A stretch of 64,000 bases of DNA from Sophora flavescens. Lineage: Eukaryota; Streptophyta; Magnoliopsida; Fabales; Fabaceae. The notes under the pieces were generated by a model. The model had not been told where the DNA came from, searched no databases, and saw only the letters and a list, made by a program, of their open reading frames with translations. The stretch lies in contig CM061063.1 of the NCBI GenBank assembly GCA_030762895.1, positions 98,168,210 through 98,232,209 on the forward strand. The letters run 5' to 3'. The translations under genes were made by a program, and so were the position numbers. The number at the start of each line of letters is the position of its first letter. The stretch's first letter is position 1. Positions 56,678 through 64,000 of this stretch are shown here, one piece after another.

Positions 56678-59600
56678 TTACTACCCCTCTTAAAAAAATT
56701 TCGTCCTCGAAATTTCGTAGCTCAAAACTAAACAGGATGTTATAATCACACCTTAACTCTAAAATCTTGCTTTGTATTCTCATCGCTTCATTCCTTTCAT
56801 CTATAACACTATAACAGAATCAACTCTTACGCCATTCTATTTATCCTCGAAACTTTTCACTACCGCATTCTCTCCATTACCTTTGATATTTCATCTTAGT
56901 CTATTACACTTCAAAGAACAAAATCAACGCTTAATCTCTTCATTTAACTTTCTCAATACAATTCCATTAGGAAAAACTTTCTCCAATATCTAACTTTCAT
57001 AGATAACGTCAAAACCAACACTATCTTTACCATAACATCGATTAACCTTCTACTCAAGAGATGCAATCATAATCTTAGTCCATTTAAGCTTAATCTACTC
57101 TTCTAGTCATATCAAATTCACACTTTCAAATCTTCAATCAAAACGTCGTAACATTCCTGAGTTGCACATGATAACCTTTGCGCCAAAAACCTAAGAAATT
57201 CAATCTTATTGAAATTGAATCTTACCACATTCAACATAGTCTCTCTTCTTAATTCCTCTCGAATCTTTTTGCCTACTTTGATTTCATATCCTTCATTTGC
57301 CTCTCATTTTCAATGTAGTTCTCAAGTCCCGTTAATATCCCTAGTTTACGAAATTTCCCCATGCACATCTACCCTATTGTCCAAGGAAAATACACAACTC
57401 CTAATAATTCCTCCATTAGAAGACATAGCTCTATCACTTATGCAAGGAAGTGCTTGTATCATATCTGCCCTTATCTTATATATCTGCAGCCGAGAAAATA
57501 GATTATAAAACAGAGTTTCTCTAAGGCCATTACCCTTAAGATTTGCACCAAAACAAAGCCAAGAAATCTAGGTGGACACTCCCCAATGCAATCTTGAATT
57601 TAAAATGTCCAGTTTCTATTATGGATCATCAACCACATATTTACCAGAATAAGACCTCAAAGATTATAAACATTTCGCCATAGCTTATTACACTCGAAAG
57701 ACATAATCAAAACTTAATCACTTCTTGCCTCCAAATTTGTCTACTAGCAAAACTTCTTCAACACCTTATTCTCACAACGAATATCAAGTTCTTCAACACT
57801 AACTTTTTACCCCATCATACATCAACCTTCAACTCAAAGTATATCACTGTTGTCTTAGTTTCCTTTGAACATATTCCACCACTCCAAATTATATCATAAT
57901 CATTCATTTCAATCTTAAAGAATACGATTACCTTCCTCCATGCAACTACAACCAAAAGGAATCACTTCAGTTTGAATTATCCAAAATCATAATTCTTAAA
58001 CTTTTCTAACAACTTAGTTTCACTCAAGAACTTCTCTTTACTAATTCCATTCAGCTTAAGGAAAACTACCATATATATTGTTCTGTTAATCCTCGGACTC
58101 ACTAAGTTAATATTAACCATAAATATTGATCACTACTTCTAAATTCCTTTAATGATATATCTATCTTGATCACGATAAGATCCATTGTAATCATCTCACT
58201 CAATAATGTTGAACTTAAGGGTCCTCATAGTACCATTCACATCTTATACATTAACAAAATTCCTACCAACTCTGGTTCGTCCTACCATAGAGATGACAAA
58301 AATTAGATACCACACTATCTCCCAACTAACCTGCTAAAGATAGGTCACCTCATTCCTTATCCATCCCACAGAGGATGATCAGCTGGATTTAGTCTCAACT
58401 TAGCCTTCCACACTTAAAGTAAACATAACCAACACACGTTGATAACTTCCGTTTTTCATCTGAAACAATACTTTAAGATACTCCACGAAGTCTGAACAAT
58501 CCTCTGATACATTATTAGGTTCACTAACTCTGCTTGTGGATCTTAACTCGTAAGAAGATGTAAACTTCACTAGTCGATCAACGATCACTTGAATTCAAAC
58601 AAGACTCATGTAGGTCTTCAGAAAACTCATAACAAAGATTGAAGGAATGCCAACATCTCAACATGGAAGGTCTCAATTGTACATCTTGATGTGGAGATAT
58701 CTAACTCATGACCGATGAGATAAGTCACACATCGACAACATTTGGAAAATACATAGAATTAAGATGATCAATGACAACAAGCACTTTCGAACGACAATAA
58801 GATATGACCTTAGTGATCATAAAAGAATTTCTCAAGAAAAGAAATTTTTCTAGATTTCATTTTCACATAAGTATAGTTTGAAGGATATCGGAACATTCAG
58901 TATGGAAAAAGATCATTCCATCAGGTTCGTGGGTGTAAAAATGCATGATCAATACACATTTACAAACATGAATCTAATAAAGTTCATTCTTCCACAAGAA
59001 TCTTCCAACGGATTCAAAGAATCAAGGGGTGAATAATGTCTAATCCTAAGAGGATTAATTCTTATTCTTCATACAAAGAATTTACAAAATGATGACTTTC
59101 ACCTCTATCAAAAATAGAAGTGATGAAACTAAGTTTCACCAAGAAACTTCTGCTATCACAAAATTATCTGGGTTATAACTCAAGAAATAGTCATAACCAC
59201 TTCTCTCAACAAAGTGTGAAAGTATCCAGACCAATCGATTCCTTTAAACCAATTCACTCAAATGTCGAATACATCGAGGATCATTTTGAAGTGTGAGTAT
59301 GACTTCTCATAAACAAAGAAATGCATAACTGAAAATTTATGAATCAGCATAACTAATTCATGAGTCCTGACAGACTGCAAATTAAAATCAGAAAATATGT
59401 CTGACACATACCAACTTCACCGTTGTGATTATCTAATACAATCACAGGATTCGAGAAATAATTGTCAACTGACAAACACAAGAGAATCAAAGAGTACAAT
59501 GAAGAGTTCCTCAATCAAGAAACACTCACCCAAGATCGAAAATCCACTCGATTCGTCTTGGTTCCAACCAACATACACGACATTCTAGCCAAGCTTAGTA

Positions 59601-60370
59601 TGACCACCTTGAATTGGGTACAATCCCGGACAACTTAACCAATCAATCCAACATACAAAAGGTTGATCTTTCCTCATAAACTGAGTTGACGATGCAAAAC
59701 CTTAGACAGGTCATCACTCCAATCTAGTAATAACTCATCTTCAAGTCAATCTTTGAGTAGTCGACAACTCCTCGAAATAGATTTACCAAATCAACTATGC
59801 AAGTCAGAGAATACTTGTCCATCATTCGTCCTTTTACCTAGTCGTCAAAAATCCACACAGTGACACAACCTCCACACTACAATTGGTGCTTCACAAGGAA
59901 AACACTCGGTCTAACAAACGATTTAGACCACCGATCTTTCAGTTGAATCGAGTTGTCCAACTCGCTTCAACATTGTAGGCAACATCCTACACAAAGCAAC
60001 AGAGATCTGACCGAATCCAGAAACTATATCAATCAAGAATCAATGTCCTCTGCTAACCATAAACCTAGAACATTTCCAGGGAACATTCCCCGAAAAACCC
60101 TATACACAAACACCTTGTTTCGAATGTCTGACACGATTCGCAAGGATAATCGAATGTCATATCCGAACCCAAGTAACATTCAAGATTTACGGTCTCCCAG
60201 GACATAAAACCCTTGGAAAAACCATCAACAAAACATATACTTGTGCGTCAACACACATTGCTTCAACAAGAAACAATTCAAACAAAATCCAACCAGAGAT
60301 CACACAACAAAAACTTAACAGACCTATTCCCCAAAGATCCCGAAAGACTCGACCAGCTCTGATACCACTC
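56678..60370 (-). pseudogene. Fossil gypsy pol without gag (internal region)
   Basis: No frame is open, but DNA blocks line up in order with pol of the element at 29524-34063. The leader beside the PBS (60300-60355) matches 34145-34213. 60000-60100 matches the FSDVFPNDVPGLPP region (32340-32400). 59735-59960 matches the segment around the KIDLRTGYHH and KVTIKNKYPLP codons (32040-32310). 59650-59700 matches 31520-31560. 58550-58640 matches the integrase core (30480-30580), and 58270-58390 the HPQTDGQT region (30170-30300). gag and protease are absent, and the stretch that should hold the YxDD motif (31560-32040 equivalent) is deleted. The alignment is by eye; base-level identity is low. Confidence 0.7.
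60356..60367 (-). other. Primer binding site of the non-autonomous element
   Basis: The minus strand reads TGGTATCAGAGC, three bases from the LTR end. It is intact despite the decay of the adjacent internal region, consistent with selection for replication in trans. Confidence 0.9.
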
Positions 60371-61349
60371 TGTAACACCTCCCCTTGGGGAATTACTTAC
60401 GTAACACGTGCGAAAATAAAAATTAAAAGATAATTTGCTGGTGCTTTCGGAAAATAATTTATGTAAGTACATAAGTGTCTGAAATTGGGTATAAATTTTT
60501 TTTTTTCACGACTCCACACCTAAGCCTTGATCGGCACACAGACTTACTATCATAGTATGGCAAACCTATTTAATTTTAAAGAATATACTTAAATACAAGA
60601 TAGTAGTTTTACAAAAATTTCGACAGAGTCTCCTCTGTAATTCGGACATCCCAAGGTAAAATAACACCTGTTAAAATATTTACAATTTCTCTCCAGAATT
60701 CCAATTACACCAAATTCAACCAGGCATCAATACATAAAAATAATAGTTATAGCCATAAGCTTTACAAGATCAAAAGAAATAGCTTAGATTTTCATTCAAA
60801 AGATATGCTCTCCGAGCTATAGACATTCCCTTTTAAAATAAAGGATCTCTGAGCCAAACTCGTACATACTATCAAAATAATCTAAGTCTCAACCCTAAGC
60901 TGGTCGTTCTAAAAGTTATTCCGCAAGTAATACCTCATCAAGCAACTACATCTAAGTCTCTTAGTGACTTAGAAAGACTCCTCTGCACCATCTATGTTAG
61001 AGTACCCAGGGTACAATATCGAACTAGAAGAATCCTGAAATGTTTGTAAGGGTGAGATACCGACAAATGGATATATCACACAACAACCATACACATGATA
61101 CATTCATCACATAATCATATAAGCATTTTAAATCATGCATATACATAACATAACAGTGTTATAACAAAGGGTCTCAAACCCGAACAATCGGTTTTATCAA
61201 GAGAATGCATGGCACTTCAATATTCAACTCTATTTTGATACCTAATCTCCGGAGATCCCACAACTTTGTTTCATTTCAAGCTGATCAGGCTCGCACATGG
61301 CACATTGTAAAAACGAACAAAACAATGCCCAAGAAATCTCAACCTCATG

Positions 61350-61740
61350 TGATCAGTGCTCAAACAGCTATTGCAACTGTTCACATGACACCTCTGTGAC
61401 AACCACTCAAACAGCTATTGCAGTTGTACACAGATACACTGTCGGATAATCCATCTAAATCACATGTGACCAATGCTCAAACAGCTTTTGCAATTGTTCA
61501 CACGACCCTTCTGTAACAACCACTCAAACAACTATTGCAGTTGTACAAAGATACATAACCACTCAAACAGCTATTGCAGTTATGTACAGAGTCACTTGTG
61601 CTATAACCACTCAAACAGCTATTGCAACTATGCACAAATATTATCCGACCTCGTATGATAGCCACTCAAATAGCTATTGCAGCTTAGTCATACGGCCCCT
61701 TGTGACAACTCTCCAACCATTGTTGTAGTCATGCACAAGG
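61350..61740. repeat. CTCAAACAGCTATTGCAG array (right LTR copy)
   Basis: Same array as 53490-53880 with scattered single-base differences. The number of units appears the same, so the array predates this insertion. Confidence 0.8.
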
Positions 61741-63917
61741 TAACTCATTGGTCCCCACAGAACACAATGATCATCATCTCCTGACACGTCTGCCATATAC
61801 ATTGATCCACTCTGGATTAAATGCCCATAATCACATGACACAATTGCCATTGAATGCATGAGAAAAACTTTTATTCTCGCTTTGTTTTCTTTGTCGTAAT
61901 AATCTTTCCTCGTCGAAGCACAAAGCTTAACGACCATGCTTAATTCTTTTAATTAAGACTTTTCACTTAAAACAAATACAGGACACACCGTCCAAATCTT
62001 TTAATCTCAACATAGGACATACAGTCCGAATGCTCAATCACGATGCCCTTAAACCGATGCACCAGTTTTAGGCTCGCGGATATGGAACTCACACTGTCCA
62101 CATCAACTTAGGACACAGTCCAAAAACAACCACTTTGCAGGACACTCCGTCCCATGACACAGATTCTTGATCTACGTGTCCATACAACACTAGAACCCCG
62201 ACGTCTCATTTTCTAGGCTAATTTATCGACTTGTAAAACATTTTGCTCAGTGAAAATCAAAACCAAAACAAAACCTCGATCACTTATTCAAGTAACCGGA
62301 ACGTTTCCAAAATTATTTGGGAGAAAATCCTTTTCCTTTGCAAAATCTTTTCTAAAACATCTAGGAAATTCCTTTGTATTTGAAATTCATTGATGGAATA
62401 GAGTTAAATATTTTCAAAAGGTCTTTCCTTCATAATAAATATTTTCAAAGGGTCTTTCCTTCATAAAGCACACCATTCGAAAAGGTTTTCTTTCGTACAA
62501 AACTTTTTATCATAAAACTATAGTTTCCTTCATCTCAAAATCACTTTTAAAATTTTTCTAAAACAAAAGAATCTTATTCTTCTGAAGTAAGCACTTGAAA
62601 CAAGGAACTTTTATAAGTAAACCCAAAACTTTCAAAGTTCTATTCAAGGCTTATTAAGGCTTTTATTCCTTATCATTATTGGGCACAGACTCAAGTATGG
62701 CTTTTCAAACTTCAATCAACAACAATAATATCACAGTTAATCATATATATATAATTCATATATATCACAGTTAATCACATACATACAATTCATAACACTT
62801 TAAAGCAACAAATGTTCAACTCCAAGTAATAACCACAATGGTTCAAATAAACAAGTTATTCAAGTATTGGCTAAACATCACAATAATATTCACAGCACTC
62901 AATTACACACATACACACATGCATATAGTTATTGAATATCCCTAGGTAACTCCCCTTACCTTTGAAGACAAGTAAAGGATTCTCGTCCTAATGCTCACGT
63001 TAGCTCATATCTACTTCGTCAAGCAAACATAGCCGTGTCCAAACGTCTCAGAGAGTAAATCCAACAACGCGCAACAACCAGAAATCAAGAAATCAATTTC
63101 ACATGGTCAAACACACATTTAAACTTTATCTAAACACTTAATCTAATTACCAAATAAGGTTATTTTCAAAGAAAATCATGTTTGAAGCTCACGCTTCCTA
63201 ATACCCTTTTAGGAAACTTTGTTTTGATTAAAAGATCTTGAAAAAGAACTTTGGAAATCATCCATTTAGAGTCCTAATTACACTAAATCATAATTAATTT
63301 CACAAAAACATACCCAAATTCAAATAAAATTAAATTGGGTGTTTAGGGCTCCTTATTAAAATTTAGGGAAAACTCAGAATAATGAAATTGGTTTAGGGAA
63401 ACACAAACTCATAGTCCTAATCTCATAAAACAACCTTAAATTTCAAGATTAAAATCTGAAATCAAAGGGTTAGGGTTAGGGTTTCAAATCAGATTTTGGG
63501 GGTTTTGAATCTGAGACACAAGAGAGGGTTTTGACTCACCCAAGCTTGGAGACAACTTGAAGGTGGTGCTGTGGTGCTCCTTGCGGCGACGGACGCGATT
63601 CCAGCGAGGTGGCAGTGGTGGTTCTACAGTGAACAAGAGCAACAGATTTGTAAGAAAGCATGAAAGAAAAGAGAGAAGCTAAACCAACGAGTTGGGTTCG
63701 AAACCACTATGGAAGGCGGCGGATCGGACTTACCGCGGCTGAGAGACGAGCGTGCGACAGCGGACCGGACGCATGGGTCGTGCGGCGTGGTCGCGGCTGT
63801 CGCGGCTGTGCTGAGGTGGTGGTCGCGCGACTTCGGGTGGCTGTGCAGGGTTGGCGCCGATCTGAACAAAACAAGGAAGAGGGAGGAGAAAGATGAAGGA
63901 GGGAGGAAGAAGAAAAA

Positions 63918-63928
63918 GAAAGAAGAAA

Positions 63929-63989
<61 letters not shown>

Positions 63990-63990
63990 A
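63918..63990. repeat. (GAAA)n microsatellite, right LTR
   Basis: Tetranucleotide run at the window end, longer and cleaner than its partner in the left LTR. Confidence 0.95.
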
Positions 63991-64000
63991 GGAGAAGAAT

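Larger units (their letters stand above)
52507..64000 (-). mobile_element. Gag-less non-autonomous Ty3/gypsy element, runs past window end
   Basis: LTRs 52507-56677 and 60371 onward start TGTAACACC and (left copy) end AGGGTGTTACA. A PBS (60356-60367) lies three bases from the right LTR, and a PPT-like region at 56678-56710. The internal part is only 3.7 kb with no open frame. The LTRs are very similar over more than 3.6 kb, so insertion is recent, although the internal region is long decayed. Left flank is AGATG (52502-52506); the right target duplication is outside the window. Confidence 0.85.
60371..64000 (-). repeat. 5' LTR of the non-autonomous element, cut by window end
   Basis: Follows 52507 onward with few substitutions (for example CACCTCCCC against CACCCCCCC in the first bases, CCTTGATCGG against CCTAGATCGG). 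It ends in the (GAAA)n run at the window edge, so about 550 bases are missing. Confidence 0.9.

Overview
This is a repeat-dominated stretch of a plant nuclear genome. It is certainly a eudicot and probably a legume with a large genome; the legume call is an inference from AT-rich noncoding DNA, very long Ty3/gypsy LTRs and the style of the copia, CACTA and hAT proteins. I found no intact host gene, no rRNA or functional tRNA gene and no CRISPR. Almost every base can be assigned to a transposable element, an LTR, a tandem repeat or the decayed spacer between them.

Left third (1-19.6 kb): a SINE-like tRNA-derived fragment; the 3' end and 3' LTR of a Ty3/gypsy element on the + strand (299-6148), interrupted by another LTR (1282-3547); a Mutator-type MITE with a clean 9-bp target duplication (6392-6550); and a broken CACTA (En/Spm) transposon on the - strand. 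The CACTA 5' terminus lies at 19288 and its tnp2 transposase remnants at 13157-15250 and 6870-8068. It is interrupted by a truncated LTR (8069-11960), a second copy of the 299-1357 block (11961-13156) and a 1.46-kb solo LTR (17306-18763, TSD TTACT).

Middle (19.6-50 kb): a four-level nest that can be read base by base from target-site duplications. A Ty1/copia element (- strand, LTRs 19585-20390 and 49250-49965) is split inside its reverse transcriptase by a Ty3/gypsy solo LTR (21348-46552, TSD AGAGA). That solo LTR is split by a complete Ty3/gypsy chromovirus-type element (21400-38708, TSD AATTA, 4.48-kb LTR, PBS, PPT, degraded gag-pol with chromodomain-like end) and by a second solo LTR in the opposite orientation (41015-44680). 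The 3' LTR of the chromovirus carries a hAT transposon (25071-28957, TSD GTTAGAAA) with a nearly intact BED-finger transposase. The other LTR of the same element preserves the empty site.

Right part (50-64 kb): a diverged ~300-bp tandem repeat (49970-51215), a poorly explained 1.3-kb spacer, and a gypsy-type element (52507 to beyond 64000) with very similar 4.17-kb LTRs but an internal region that is only a gag-less, shrunken pol fossil, so it probably moved in trans. The most unusual signals are a small ORF conserved at the protein level inside three different Ty3/gypsy LTR families, a young element built around a dead pol, and arrays of short imperfect palindromes or hairpins that recur, with unrelated motifs, in several LTR families.
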